Source of the DNA: an uncultured Tissierellia bacterium
Lineage (GTDB): Bacteria; Bacillota; Clostridia; Tissierellales; Peptoniphilaceae
DNA: 52,395 nucleotides
Reading direction: 5' to 3'
NCBI GenBank assembly: GCA_902489145.1
Contig: CABTYV010000002.1
Span: 1 to 52,395 of the forward strand
Part shown: positions 32,489 through 40,938 of the stretch, piece by piece
How positions within the stretch are numbered: position 1 is the first letter of the stretch
How the letters are laid out: the number at the start of each line of letters is the position of its first letter
Notes under the pieces: generated by a model
What the model saw: only the letters and a program-made list of their open reading frames with translations
Told to the model about the DNA's origin: nothing
The model's database searches: none
Made by a program: the position numbers and the translations under genes

Positions 32489-33652
32489 CTATTCGGCTGC
32501 ATTTCTTCGCTTGGAAACAATGTCAAATACCACCGCTATGGCCAAAACCACGCCTTTGACAATGCGCTGAATATCCGCATCAATGCCCATGATGGACATC
32601 CCGTTGTTTAGAACCCCCATAAAGATGGCCCCGATGACCACTTGCCAAACCGTACCAACGCCGCCGTAAGCCGAAGCGCCACCGATATAAGCGGCAGCAA
32701 TGGCATCCATCTCGTAGCCGTCCCCCAGAGTCGGGGTGGCGGAGTTAAAACGGGCCACCACCATCAGCCCTGCCACGGCCGATAAAAAGGCAGAATTGAC
32801 GTAGGCCTTAAAATAGACTTTTCTCGCATCAATGCCGCTGAGGCTCGCTGCCAGCTCATTGCCTCCGACCGCATAATAATGGCGGCCATTGACCGTCTTA
32901 GAGGCATAGTAGTGGTAGACGAAAATGATCAAACCGAGCAGAATCAGGATGACGGGGAAGCCTCTGAACTTCGCGAGGCTGTAGGTTACAAATAAGAGCC
33001 CAAGAGCCACCATGGCCGTCTCAAAGATGAAAACCAGCGTAGACGTATCGCTCCCCGTAGCCACCTCTTTTTCTGCCTTATGATTCTTCACGGCATTGAT
33101 CACGTAGGCGACCACCATCAAAACCCCGGCGATCATGCAGACCCCATCCAGCTCCGCGAACTTGAAGGAGGGAAGGTAGCTATTAAAGAGCTGCGCGTAG
33201 TTGGACGGGAAGGGGGCAATGGTAAAGCCTTGCAGGATCACCAGTGAAAGGCCCCGCCACACCATCATCCCTGCTAGGGTAATGATGAAGGAGGGTGCTT
33301 TGAGATAGGCGATTAAATAGCCCTGGATGGCCCCTATCAGAAGGCCGACGGCCAGACAGATCAGGATCGTCAGATAGATGTTCATTTTCTGTTTGACAAT
33401 CATCACCCCTGCCAGGGAGCCGACCAGGGCAACGATAGAGCCGACCGAAAGGTCAATGTTGCCGCCGGTTAAGATACAGAAGAGCATCCCGATCGTAAGC
33501 ACGATCACATAGGCGTTCTGTGAGATGATATTGTTAATATTTTGCGGTAGTAAGACATTCCCCTTGGTCAAAATGGTAAAAACTAAAATGACGGCAAGAA
33601 GAATCACGACCATACTATTTTTTTTGAGCTTTTCTAAGATGCCGGATTTCAT
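32489..33652 (-). CDS. xylH: Xylose ABC transporter permease
   Basis: Permease of the monosaccharide ABC family (RbsC/XylH), 387 residues with about ten or more membrane segments. Family landmarks are NINNIISQNAYVIVLTIGM, LTGGNIDLSVGSIVALVGSL near residue 65, and the coupling region SGIDARKVYFKAYVNSAFLS near 270, followed by AAAYIGGASAYGGVGTVWQV. The large size with an extra loop near residue 190-200 (rich in Lys and Glu) is typical of XylH/GguB rather than RbsC. The start overlaps the xylG stop by four bases. Confidence 0.93.
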   Translation of the reverse strand: MKSGILEKLKKNSMVVILLAVILVFTILTKGNVLLPQNINNIISQNAYVIVLTIGMLFCILTGGNIDLSVGSIVALVGSLAGVMIVKQKMNIYLTILICLAVGLLIGAIQGYLIAYLKAPSFIITLAGMMVWRGLSLVILQGFTIAPFPSNYAQLFNSYLPSFKFAELDGVCMIAGVLMVVAYVINAVKNHKAEKEVATGSDTSTLVFIFETAMVALGLLFVTYSLAKFRGFPVILILLGLIIFVYHYYASKTVNGRHYYAVGGNELAASLSGIDARKVYFKAYVNSAFLSAVAGLMVVARFNSATPTLGDGYEMDAIAAAYIGGASAYGGVGTVWQVVIGAIFMGVLNNGMSIMGIDADIQRIVKGVVLAIAVVFDIVSKRRNAAE

Positions 33653-35190
33653 GCCTCCTCCTTCCGAACCTCTTTTACGATCAATGACATGATCTTTTCC
33701 TGCGATGCTTCTTCGATGGGCAATTCTCCTTTGATCCTGCCCTCATTCATAACGTAAATTCGGTCACACATGCCCAGCAGCTCAGACAGCTCGGAAGAGA
33801 TCAAAAGAACACATTTGCCCTGTGCCACCATTTCGTTGGCAATTTCATAAATCTCATATTTGGCCCCTACATCGATGCCTCGGGTGGGTTCGTCCAGGAT
33901 GAGGACCTCCGGGTCCGTAAACATCCACTTGCCGAGCAGGATCTTCTGTTGGTTGCCGCCGCTTAGATTGCCCACTTTTTGATCCATGGACCGGCATTTT
34001 ACGCGAAACTGATCGATCATTTTTCTCGCTTCCCGCCGTTCCAGGTGACGGTCGATCACCCCTCTTTTACTCACTTTTGTTAAATTGGCGAGGCTATGGT
34101 TGGTGTCAATGGGGTTGGTTAAGATTAAACCATTGCCCTTCCGGTCCTCTGTGACATAGGCAAGCCCGGCCTCGATGGCGCTTTTGACACTTTTTAGCGT
34201 CACCTTTTGTCCATTGAGATACATCTCCCCGGAGATATTGCGACCATAGCTTTGTCCGAATATGCTCATCGCCAGCTCCGTTCGGCCGGCGCCGATCAGG
34301 CCGGCGATCCCCACAATCTCCCCTTTCCGCAGCTGGAGATTGACCCGATCGATGACCTTTCGGTGGGTTTGGTAGGGATGGTGGACGGTCCAGTCGCGGA
34401 TTTCAAAAGCAATCGCACCGGGTTGATGCTGCCGTTTCGGGTAGCGGTCAGAGAGGGACCGACCCACCATCCCCCGGATGATCCGATCTTCATCGATATC
34501 ATGCCCTTCATTGGGCATGGTTTCAATGGTTTTCCCATCCCGTATCACGGTGATGGTGTCGGCGACATAGGCGATTTCATTGAGCTTGTGCGAGATAATG
34601 ATTGAAGTGATCCCTTGCTTTTTCAGTTGCAGGAGGAGGTCGAGCAACTTTTGGGAATCCTGCTCATTGAGGGAGGCCGTTGGTTCATCCAAAACGAGCA
34701 GCTTTACATTTTTGGACAATGCTTTTGCAATTTCGACCAATTGCTGCTTGCCCACGCCCAAATTTTTGACCAGGGTGTAGGGCGACTCATGCAAATCAAC
34801 CAGCTTCATCTGCTCCTTGGCACGAGTGTGTGTTTTTCTCCAGTCGATGCGATACCTGCTGCCCTGTTCATTGCCCAGAAACATATTCTCAGCAATATCC
34901 ATATAAGGGATCAGAGCGAGCTCCTGGTGAATAATCACGATCCCCTGGTCTTCGCTGTCCTCAATTTTTTGAAATTGGCAGAGGGCGCCATTGTAATGAA
35001 TGCTGCCCGAGTAGCTTCCATAAGGATAGATGCCCGTCAACACATTCATCAGGGTGGATTTCCCGGCGCCATTCTCTCCACAGATCGCATGGATCTCTCC
35101 GCGTCTCACCTGGAGGTTGACTTGATCCAAGGCTTTCACCCCGGGAAATTCTTTTGTGATATCGGTCATCTCTAAGATTAGATCCGTCAA
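33649..35190 (-). CDS. xylG: Xylose ABC transporter ATP-binding protein (two ABC domains)
   Basis: Double ATPase of the sugar importer, 513 residues. The first domain has Walker A GENGAGKSTLMN near residue 40, signature region LGVGKQQLVEIAKAL and Walker B LLVLDEPTASL. The second has a degenerate Walker A GLIGAGRTELAM near 294, signature LSGGNQQKILLGKWM near 405 and LILDEPTRGIDVG. The degenerate second P-loop is normal for this family. The start is a TTG at 35190 with AAGGAGG five bases before it; the later ATG at codon 8 has no ribosome site. It follows xylF by 19 bases. Confidence 0.94.
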   Translation of the reverse strand: MTDLILEMTDITKEFPGVKALDQVNLQVRRGEIHAICGENGAGKSTLMNVLTGIYPYGSYSGSIHYNGALCQFQKIEDSEDQGIVIIHQELALIPYMDIAENMFLGNEQGSRYRIDWRKTHTRAKEQMKLVDLHESPYTLVKNLGVGKQQLVEIAKALSKNVKLLVLDEPTASLNEQDSQKLLDLLLQLKKQGITSIIISHKLNEIAYVADTITVIRDGKTIETMPNEGHDIDEDRIIRGMVGRSLSDRYPKRQHQPGAIAFEIRDWTVHHPYQTHRKVIDRVNLQLRKGEIVGIAGLIGAGRTELAMSIFGQSYGRNISGEMYLNGQKVTLKSVKSAIEAGLAYVTEDRKGNGLILTNPIDTNHSLANLTKVSKRGVIDRHLERREARKMIDQFRVKCRSMDQKVGNLSGGNQQKILLGKWMFTDPEVLILDEPTRGIDVGAKYEIYEIANEMVAQGKCVLLISSELSELLGMCDRIYVMNEGRIKGELPIEEASQEKIMSLIVKEVRKEEA

Positions 35191-35209
35191 AACAACCTCC
35201 TTACACCGT

Positions 35210-36334
35210 TTACTTCAGCTGATCCTCCGTGTAATAGCCAGAATCAACCAGCAGCTTCTTGTAATTATCCTTCGTAGCGGCCACCGGCTCCACCAAGAAA
35301 GCGGGGACAATGCCCTTGCCGTTGTCATAAGTTTTGTTATCATTGACCGGCACTTCCTTGCCCTCCGAGATCGCCACCACCATATTTACAACGGCTTCTG
35401 CCAACGCTCTTGTATCCTTAAATACGGACATGGCCTGTTTGCCTTCGATGATGCTCTTCACATTGGTGATCTCGCAGTCCTGTCCAGTGATGACGGGCCA
35501 GGTGCCCCGGTAGTTTTCTTGTAAGGCAGACGCCGATCCATGTGCCGTAGCGTCGTTGGAGCAAAGGACCGCATCCAGATTCTTTCCATCGTTATAGTAG
35601 GTGGAAATGATGTTCTCCATCCGCTCCTGCGCCTTTTGGTTGGACCATTCCGGAGTCGCACATTCCTGGCGGGTCTTTTGTCCGGAGGGGATGTTGAGCT
35701 TGCCTGAGTCAATATAGGGCTTCAGGACTTCCATGGCGCCGCCGTAGAAGAAGACGACATTGTTATCATCGGTCGGACCGGTGACGATTTCCAGGTTGAA
35801 AGGACCCTGCTGATGCTCCAGATCCAAGGCATCGGCAATGTACTGGCCCTGGAGCTTGCCCACCTTCGTGTTATCGAAGGTCGCATAGTAGCTGACGGCA
35901 TCGGTATTCATGATCAGGCGGTCATAGGCAATGACGGTGATGCCAGATGCCTTGGCCGTATCCAGCACATTGGTCAGAGCGCTGCCGTCAATGGAGGCGA
36001 CAATTAACAGGTTGCAGCCATTGGTAATCATATTTTCCAGCTGGGAGACCTGAGCCCCGATATCATTGTTCGCAAACTGCAAATCGGTTTGAATGCCTTT
36101 TTCTTCCAGCTTCTTCTTAAGGTTCTCCCCGTCCTGACTCCAACGCTGCAGATCCTTGGTCGGCATGGCGATGCCTACTTTTTTGATCTCCTTGCCGCCC
36201 GACTGGCTGGTACTGGTGCTCGTTTTCGGCTGATCAGAGGTGGGCTTCTTTTCCGTTCCGCCCCCGCAGGCGGCCAGAGACAAAGTCATCGCTCCCGCTA
36301 AAAAAATACTCAATAAACGTTTTCTAAGTTTCAT
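35210..36334 (-). CDS. xylF: D-xylose ABC transporter substrate-binding lipoprotein
   Basis: Periplasmic-type binding protein of the ribose/xylose family, 374 residues. The signal peptide ends in a lipobox, LSLAACGGG, with Cys near residue 23. The mature protein has KKVGIAMPTKDLQRWSQDGE near 50, a XylF-like start, then NMITNGCNLLIVASIDGSAL near 105, VIAYDRLIMNTDAVSYYATF near 130, and AVLCSNDATAHGSASALQ near 250. It is first in the operon, behind the xylO-controlled promoter, and is normally the most abundant product. Confidence 0.94.
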   Translation of the reverse strand: MKLRKRLLSIFLAGAMTLSLAACGGGTEKKPTSDQPKTSTSTSQSGGKEIKKVGIAMPTKDLQRWSQDGENLKKKLEEKGIQTDLQFANNDIGAQVSQLENMITNGCNLLIVASIDGSALTNVLDTAKASGITVIAYDRLIMNTDAVSYYATFDNTKVGKLQGQYIADALDLEHQQGPFNLEIVTGPTDDNNVVFFYGGAMEVLKPYIDSGKLNIPSGQKTRQECATPEWSNQKAQERMENIISTYYNDGKNLDAVLCSNDATAHGSASALQENYRGTWPVITGQDCEITNVKSIIEGKQAMSVFKDTRALAEAVVNMVVAISEGKEVPVNDNKTYDNGKGIVPAFLVEPVAATKDNYKKLLVDSGYYTEDQLK

Positions 36335-36424
36335 CCTATCCTCCTAATTTTATGAAGCGGTTCGTCCTCGCTTGCCGGATAAGGGGATGTGTCCTCCATC
36401 ACCTCCCTGCCCTCACACGGCATT

Positions 36425-36437
36425 TTCAAAGCTTGAA
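36425..36437. promoter_or_regulatory. Short inverted repeat in the xylF leader
   Basis: TTCAA-AGC-TTGAA lies between the operator and the xylF start. It could be a secondary regulator site, but lacks the CG core of a cre site. Confidence 0.25.
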
Positions 36438-36457
36438 GCAATTTCTACTTCTTTGTT

Positions 36458-36486
36458 TTAGTTAGTAAGTTTTTCTTACTAACTAA
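36458..36486. promoter_or_regulatory. xylO operator for XylR
   Basis: TTAGTTAGTAAG (36458-36469), a TTTTT spacer and the exact complement CTTACTAACTAA (36475-36486) form a perfect 12+12 palindrome. The outer TTAGTT/AACTAA arms match the Bacillus-type XylR operator. It overlaps the -10 box edge and start site of the xylF promoter, so binding blocks transcription. Confidence 0.9.
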
Positions 36487-36513
36487 TATAGCACGAAGGG
36501 CCCCACCTGTCAA
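36485..36513 (-). promoter_or_regulatory. Sigma-A promoter of xylFGHAB
   Basis: Minus strand TTGACA (36508-36513), 17-base spacer, TATATT (36485-36490). This is a near-consensus promoter that fires directly into the xylO palindrome and drives xylF, xylG, xylH, xylA and xylB. Confidence 0.88.
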
Positions 36514-36576
36514 TCCATAAGTGATTAAATATGAATCCCTCTCAATTTTCAGTCAATCGCCCACAAGGGCGTGTTC

Positions 36577-36605
36577 TTGACGATGAGAAAGAAAGTCTAT
36601 ACTAT
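36577..36605 (+). promoter_or_regulatory. Promoter of xylR
   Basis: TTGACG (36577-36582), 17-base spacer, TACTAT (36600-36605), giving a start near 36612. It lies inside the longest open frame of xylR, so the true protein must start later, at 36669. It is about 90 bases from xylO, so xylR is probably not tightly self-repressed. Confidence 0.7.
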
Positions 36606-36668
36606 GGAGGAAAGCCTCTTTTTTCTCGCACGAAAGGGAGGCCCCTACAAAGCGCCCAGGAGGCCTGT

Positions 36669-37793
36669 ATGCGCAATCCAGCCAGCTACGAAGTCCAAAT
36701 CTTACAATCCTTATATAAGGAACCGCGCAAATCCCGTTCCGACCTCTCACAGGAATTGCGGTTAAATAAATCCTCTGTATCCGAATATATCAACCAGCTC
36801 CTGGACAAAAAAATTATTCTGGAAAAGGGCATGGGCGATTCCACAACCAAAGGGGGCCGGCGGCCCATTTCCCTGGAAATCAATTATCGCTATGGTCTAT
36901 TTCTCGGCATTGACGTGGCGCCCGATCAGATTTCCTACGCCCTGTGCGACCTGGAGCTCAAAATGGTGGACTATCAATCACAAAAAATTCTGGTCAACCG
37001 GGACAACGTGCTCACCCATTCGATCCAGATCATCGAGACCGCCTTAAAAAAAGCGTCCCCCTACCGAGGCGGCTTGCTGGGCGTAGCCTTCTCCATCCAT
37101 GGGATCGTTGACGGCCACACCATCCGTTTTACGCCGAACTACAATATCTACAAGGGCAATCTATACCAAGAGATTCACGCCCGTTACCCCTTTTTGCCTG
37201 TCCACCTGATCAATGAGTCCAATGCCTCCGCCCTCTGTGAAAGCTACTCCTCCCATATCCGAAACCTCGTGGCAGTCAATGTGGGCCGGGGACTGGGCGC
37301 TGGCATCATCGTGGAAGGGCAGCTGATTCATGGGGTAAACGGCTACGCCGGAGAAATTGGCCACGTTGTCATCATGCCGGGCGGGCGCAAATGTAACTGT
37401 GGCAATCGAGGATGCTTTGAGCAATACTGCGCCGATGAATCCCTCGTGGAATATTACAACACCCTAAGCGACCGTCCCATTCATTCCATCCCGGAGCTCA
37501 TCGATCGCCACCAATCCGGGGACGAATATGCGGAGAAGGCCATTGCCTATAACTTAAAATATATGGCGCTTTTGATGAATCACATTATGAAAATGACCGC
37601 CCCCGAGGTGATCGTGATCAACAGTGATCTGGCCTACTACCTCGATTCCTATATCGATCAGCTGCAGAATATGACTTCGATGACCTACAAACAGAATATC
37701 GTCATCAAGCCTTCCCTCTTCCACCATCGATCGGTTCTGCTAGGCGATATCTACCTGGCCATTACCGAATTTTTAAAAAATTATCAGCTGTAA
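36669..37793 (+). CDS. xylR: ROK-family xylose repressor XylR
   Basis: A 374-residue repressor. The N-terminal winged helix (about 1-75) has PRKSRSDLSQELRLNKSSVS followed by EYINQLLDKKII. The ROK domain starts with GLFLGIDVAPDQI near residue 88. It has NVGRGLGAGIIVEGQLIHG near 203 and the zinc-binding CNCGNRGCFEQYC near 245. AGGAGG lies five bases before the ATG at 36669; a longer frame from 36531 would include the mapped promoter and is rejected. It is divergent from xylF and next to xylO, so it should repress the xylose operon in the absence of xylose. Confidence 0.93.
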   Translation: MRNPASYEVQILQSLYKEPRKSRSDLSQELRLNKSSVSEYINQLLDKKIILEKGMGDSTTKGGRRPISLEINYRYGLFLGIDVAPDQISYALCDLELKMVDYQSQKILVNRDNVLTHSIQIIETALKKASPYRGGLLGVAFSIHGIVDGHTIRFTPNYNIYKGNLYQEIHARYPFLPVHLINESNASALCESYSSHIRNLVAVNVGRGLGAGIIVEGQLIHGVNGYAGEIGHVVIMPGGRKCNCGNRGCFEQYCADESLVEYYNTLSDRPIHSIPELIDRHQSGDEYAEKAIAYNLKYMALLMNHIMKMTAPEVIVINSDLAYYLDSYIDQLQNMTSMTYKQNIVIKPSLFHHRSVLLGDIYLAITEFLKNYQL

Positions 37794-37810
37794 GCGCCAC
37801 CCAAACGGTC

Positions 37811-37846
37811 AAAAAAAGCGGAGTCCATATGGACTCCGCTTTTTTA
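37811..37846. terminator. Bidirectional terminator between xylR and galM
   Basis: A7, then GCGGAGTCCAT/ATGGACTCCGC as a perfect palindrome, then T6. Confidence 0.92.
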
Positions 37847-37859
37847 TCTATCCAAAACC

Positions 37860-38834
37860 CTACCAGTCAAAACGATAGACCACCGTCCGTTCAAACGGCT
37901 GACCCGGTGCAAAAACAGGCTGGGCCAGATAGGGGAAATGGATGGCATCGGGGACGAACTGTGGCTCCACACAAAGACCCTTAAAGGGGCAGGCCTGTCC
38001 GGCCCAGCGGAGGCCTTGCCCGGTATAAAACTGGAAGGCGGGCGCATCGCTTGAGAGGGTGAGCGATAGATCAGGAACCCGAAGCTCCGCCAGGGGCCTC
38101 AGGCCTCGACCCTTCACGACGTAGTTATGATCAAATCCCTGACTGCCGTCAAAAGTGGCTAGTCGGGCCAGATCTTCTCCGAGCAGCCGGCTTCCGTCCA
38201 GATCGAGCGGGGTCCCGCTGGTGGCGAGCACCCGGCCATCGGGCAATTGGTCCGCTCGAAAGGGGGTCCAGAAATCGGCAAAAAGGCGAACCCGATGATG
38301 GGCAATGGACGGGACTTCATCGGCCGCCCCGCCGCCTGCGAGGTTAAAATAGGTGTGATTGGTAAAATTGAACAGGGCCCAATGCGGACTTTGGGCTTGA
38401 ATCTGGATCCGCAGAGCGGGACCCTCCAGCTGATAGGTGACTTGGGCCTGATAAGCGACCGGCTGATCCATCTCGATGGTGTAGGTGAGGGAAGGGGCCT
38501 GATCGGCCGCCTGCTGCTGGACCCGGTCCAGGGTCCAGCGACGCTGGTGGAGGGCCAGGGCCCCTGAATGGAGATTCTTCTCCCCCTCATTACAGCCCCA
38601 CTCCTGGGGGCCATCCGGCAGGTCGAAGTGGCCACCCGCCAGACGATTGGCATTGGGACCGATGGTCGCATTTAGAAAATTCGGCTCCCCTTCATAATCC
38701 GTCAGCCTGGGATAGGACAGGACCAGGGGACGGTTCAAGGGCACAAGCTCCAAGCGGTGGATCCGGGCGCCTAGGTTGAGGGTGGTGAGCCGCAAAAATT
38801 CATTTTCCAGTCGGGTCGTTTCCAGTTGACTCAT
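37860..38834 (-). CDS. galM: Aldose 1-epimerase (mutarotase)
   Basis: Interconverts alpha and beta anomers of aldoses such as xylose, glucose or galactose. The 324 residues follow the GalM beta-sandwich. Key segments are IGPNANRLAGGHFDLPDG near residue 62, GCNEGEKNLHSG with one substrate-binding His near 88, LFNFTNHTYFNLAGGG with the catalytic His near 160, GFDHNYVV near 225, and LCVEPQFVPDAIHFP with the catalytic Glu near 293. AAAGGA precedes the ATG at 38834. It is next to the xylose genes but on a different transcript, 39 bases after the YolD-like gene. Confidence 0.92.
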   Translation of the reverse strand: MSQLETTRLENEFLRLTTLNLGARIHRLELVPLNRPLVLSYPRLTDYEGEPNFLNATIGPNANRLAGGHFDLPDGPQEWGCNEGEKNLHSGALALHQRRWTLDRVQQQAADQAPSLTYTIEMDQPVAYQAQVTYQLEGPALRIQIQAQSPHWALFNFTNHTYFNLAGGGAADEVPSIAHHRVRLFADFWTPFRADQLPDGRVLATSGTPLDLDGSRLLGEDLARLATFDGSQGFDHNYVVKGRGLRPLAELRVPDLSLTLSSDAPAFQFYTGQGLRWAGQACPFKGLCVEPQFVPDAIHFPYLAQPVFAPGQPFERTVVYRFDW

Positions 38835-38873
38835 AAACAGGGTCCTTTCTCTTTTCCTTGCACTTGCACACAC

Positions 38874-39260
38874 TTATTCTTGATCCAGATCTTGATCTGG
38901 GTCAAGATCTGGATCTTGGGCTTGTTCTTCTACGGCCCGCCCCTTTTGGGCAATGGCGCCGCTCAGGCCCCGCAAGGCCGCAAAGGGGGCAAATTGGCCG
39001 GCCCGTTTGATCCGGGCCATGCGCACGTGATGGCGGGGTTCAAATGGCCCTCGGTCTAAAAAGGAACGGTAACGCGCTGGCAAGGTGCTTTTCTCTGGCC
39101 CGGCCAAGCCGGTGTCCTCCACCGAGGGCGCCTTCTGCCTGCGCTCGCTCTTTTTCTCAACCACCTTGCCCTCCTTCCGTCCCCGTCCGAGGGTCCGCCC
39201 TTCGTAGGGGCAACCACCGAACGCCGATCCTTGCTTTGTCATCGAAGCGCTAGGCCTCAT
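38874..39260 (-). CDS. YolD-like partner protein of the Y-family polymerase
   Basis: A 128-residue basic protein. The core RGPFEPRHHVRMARIKRAGQ continuing FAPFAALRGL (about residues 70-100) matches small proteins with an 'RAAQFAPFAAL' box encoded beside UmuC/UvrX-type polymerases in Bacillota; YolD relatives are thought to act with the polymerase. The N-terminal half is low-complexity, rich in Lys, Arg and Glu. The last 15 residues are an acidic run with repeated DPD and DQD units. The start overlaps the end of the polymerase gene by 11 bases. Function is inferred from context. Confidence 0.72.
   Translation of the reverse strand: MRPSASMTKQGSAFGGCPYEGRTLGRGRKEGKVVEKKSERRQKAPSVEDTGLAGPEKSTLPARYRSFLDRGPFEPRHHVRMARIKRAGQFAPFAALRGLSGAIAQKGRAVEEQAQDPDLDPDQDLDQE
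38882..38915. repeat. Inverted repeat inside the 3' end of the YolD-like gene
   Basis: GATCCAGATCTTG (38882-38894), eight bases, then CAAGATCTGGATC (38903-38915). It encodes the acidic DPDLDPDQD-like tail. There is no T-run on either side, so it is not a standard terminator. Confidence 0.7.
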
Positions 39261-40818
39261 GGCCCCCGATCTGCTTGTTGCGGTCCCGGGCCGTCGCCCC
39301 CTCCTCCAGATTCATCCCGCGCAAAATGACATTTTTGCCATATTTCTCCTTGAGGGCCAGGATCGTCTTCTGAATTTGCCGCTCCTTCTGGGGGGCAATG
39401 GCGGTCCCCCTGGAGGAGCGTTCATCATGGGTGGACGCCTGCTTTTTATCAATCGCTGGTTTGGCTGAGGCCCCAGAGGCTTGCGCACTCAAACCCTCCA
39501 GAAAGGAAAGCTGACGGGCCTCCCTGCGCCACTCACTTTCCGGCTTGACCCGGTCCGCCACCACATAGAGCCGGCGCACCAGAAGCGACTTCGGCACGAT
39601 CGCCTCAAAAAGGGCGGTAAAGGCGGCCATCAGCTCCTGCGTCGAGGCTGTGTAGTCGGACAAGGCGCGGGATTTATGAGCCGGCTTGGGCACGGGCCGT
39701 CCGTAGGCGTCCAGACGAATGGGCCCCCGATAGCGGGCCCTTCGGGCCGGATCCTTGAGATTTTCCACATCAAACTCGATGGTGAGGCTGATATGATCAC
39801 ACACCAGCCCCTGACGGACGAGGTCCAAGGAGAGGCCGTCGGCCATCTCCCGAACGATCAACCGCGCCTTGTCATAGGGATAGGGCTCGCTTAAGACCTG
39901 CCCATTGGAAAGCGACTGTCCCTCGGGCCGGTAGGCTTTGATATCGGCCATCCGGGTCGACTCATAGCCCCAGGCATGGTCGATGAGCAGCTCCGCATTG
40001 ATCCCAAACAGGCGGTAGAGCAGGTCCTCCCCCTGTCCCCCACCCTCCAGCGAGAAGAGCGCAACCTCCCCCATGGTAAAAAGGTCATAGCGGGCCAATT
40101 TTTGAGCCGTTCCCCGACCCACCCGCCAAAAATCGGTGATGGGCCGGTGGGTCCAGAGCTTTTCCCGGTAGGAACGCACATCCAGTTGGGCCATGCGGAC
40201 CCCGTTTTCATCCGGTGCCATCTTCTTCGCCTCGATATCCATGGCAATTTTGGCCAGATAGAGATTGGGGCCAATGCCGGCCGTGGCCGTGATGCCGGTT
40301 TGCTCTAAAACGTCCAAAATCATCCGCATGCAAAGCGCCCGCGCGCTCATCTGGTAGAGGGGCAGGTAGTCCGTAATATCGATAAAAACTTCGTCCACCG
40401 AATAGACATGGATATCCTCCGCTGCGACATAGCGGAGATAGATTTGATAAATCTCACTCGAAGCCTGGATATAATGCGCCATCCGGGGCGGGGCAATGAG
40501 AAAATCAACCGCCAGCAAAGGATCCGCTTGAAGCGCCGGCGCATCAAAGGAGGAGGCCCGCATGGTCTCTGGATCCTCTAACCGGGCCTTGCGGGCGGCA
40601 TTGACCGATCGAACCTGGCTTTTCACCTGATAGAGGCGGGGACGGCCGGGCAGACCCAGCGCTTTTAAGGAAGGAGAGACCGCAAGACAAATGGTCTTAT
40701 CCGTCCGCCGCTCATCGGCGACCACCAGATGGGTCGTCAGGGGATCGAGGCCCCGCGCCATACACTCGACGGAGGCGTAGAAGGATTTGAGATCAATGGC
40801 AAAATAGGTCCGCTCCAC
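39250..40818 (-). CDS. Y-family DNA polymerase (UmuC/UvrX type)
   Basis: Translesion polymerase, 522 residues. It has FAIDLKSFYASVECMARGLD at the start with the first metal-binding Asp, and the catalytic YSVDEVFIDITDYL near residue 140. A little-finger and thumb region follows with TATAGIGPNLYLAKIAMD near 177 and FWRVGRGTAQKLARYDLFTM near 230. The C-terminal 90 residues are polar and low-complexity, ending in a helix with ALKEKYGKNVILRGMNLEEG, a feature of the UvrX/YqjW subgroup often found on mobile or accessory DNA. The start is GTG with AAGGAGGG upstream. No LexA/DinR box was seen in the promoter region. Confidence 0.9.
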   Translation of the reverse strand: MERTYFAIDLKSFYASVECMARGLDPLTTHLVVADERRTDKTICLAVSPSLKALGLPGRPRLYQVKSQVRSVNAARKARLEDPETMRASSFDAPALQADPLLAVDFLIAPPRMAHYIQASSEIYQIYLRYVAAEDIHVYSVDEVFIDITDYLPLYQMSARALCMRMILDVLEQTGITATAGIGPNLYLAKIAMDIEAKKMAPDENGVRMAQLDVRSYREKLWTHRPITDFWRVGRGTAQKLARYDLFTMGEVALFSLEGGGQGEDLLYRLFGINAELLIDHAWGYESTRMADIKAYRPEGQSLSNGQVLSEPYPYDKARLIVREMADGLSLDLVRQGLVCDHISLTIEFDVENLKDPARRARYRGPIRLDAYGRPVPKPAHKSRALSDYTASTQELMAAFTALFEAIVPKSLLVRRLYVVADRVKPESEWRREARQLSFLEGLSAQASGASAKPAIDKKQASTHDERSSRGTAIAPQKERQIQKTILALKEKYGKNVILRGMNLEEGATARDRNKQIGGHEA

Positions 40819-40873
40819 TTGTCCCTCCTTTCTGATCCGACCGCCACTCTCCCTCTATTATACCGAAAGAGTC

Positions 40874-40909
40874 AAAAAAAGGCTCCTGCCAGGCGTGCTG
40901 GCAGGAGCC
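40874..40909 (-). terminator. Terminator after the metallophosphoesterase gene
   Basis: GGCTCCTGCCAG (40881-40892), loop GCGTG, exact complement (40898-40909), with seven T following on the minus strand. Confidence 0.92.
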
Positions 40910-40938
40910 TCATTCGATTGGTCAGAAGGACGAGCCGC

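Noticed and set aside
36531..36668. N-terminal extension of XylR
   Set aside because: A good promoter lies inside it and the AGGAGG-supported ATG at 36669 begins the conserved HTH region.
40819..40870. LexA/DinR box before the Y-family polymerase
   Set aside because: No GAAC-N4-GTTC pattern was found, although a TATAAT is present.
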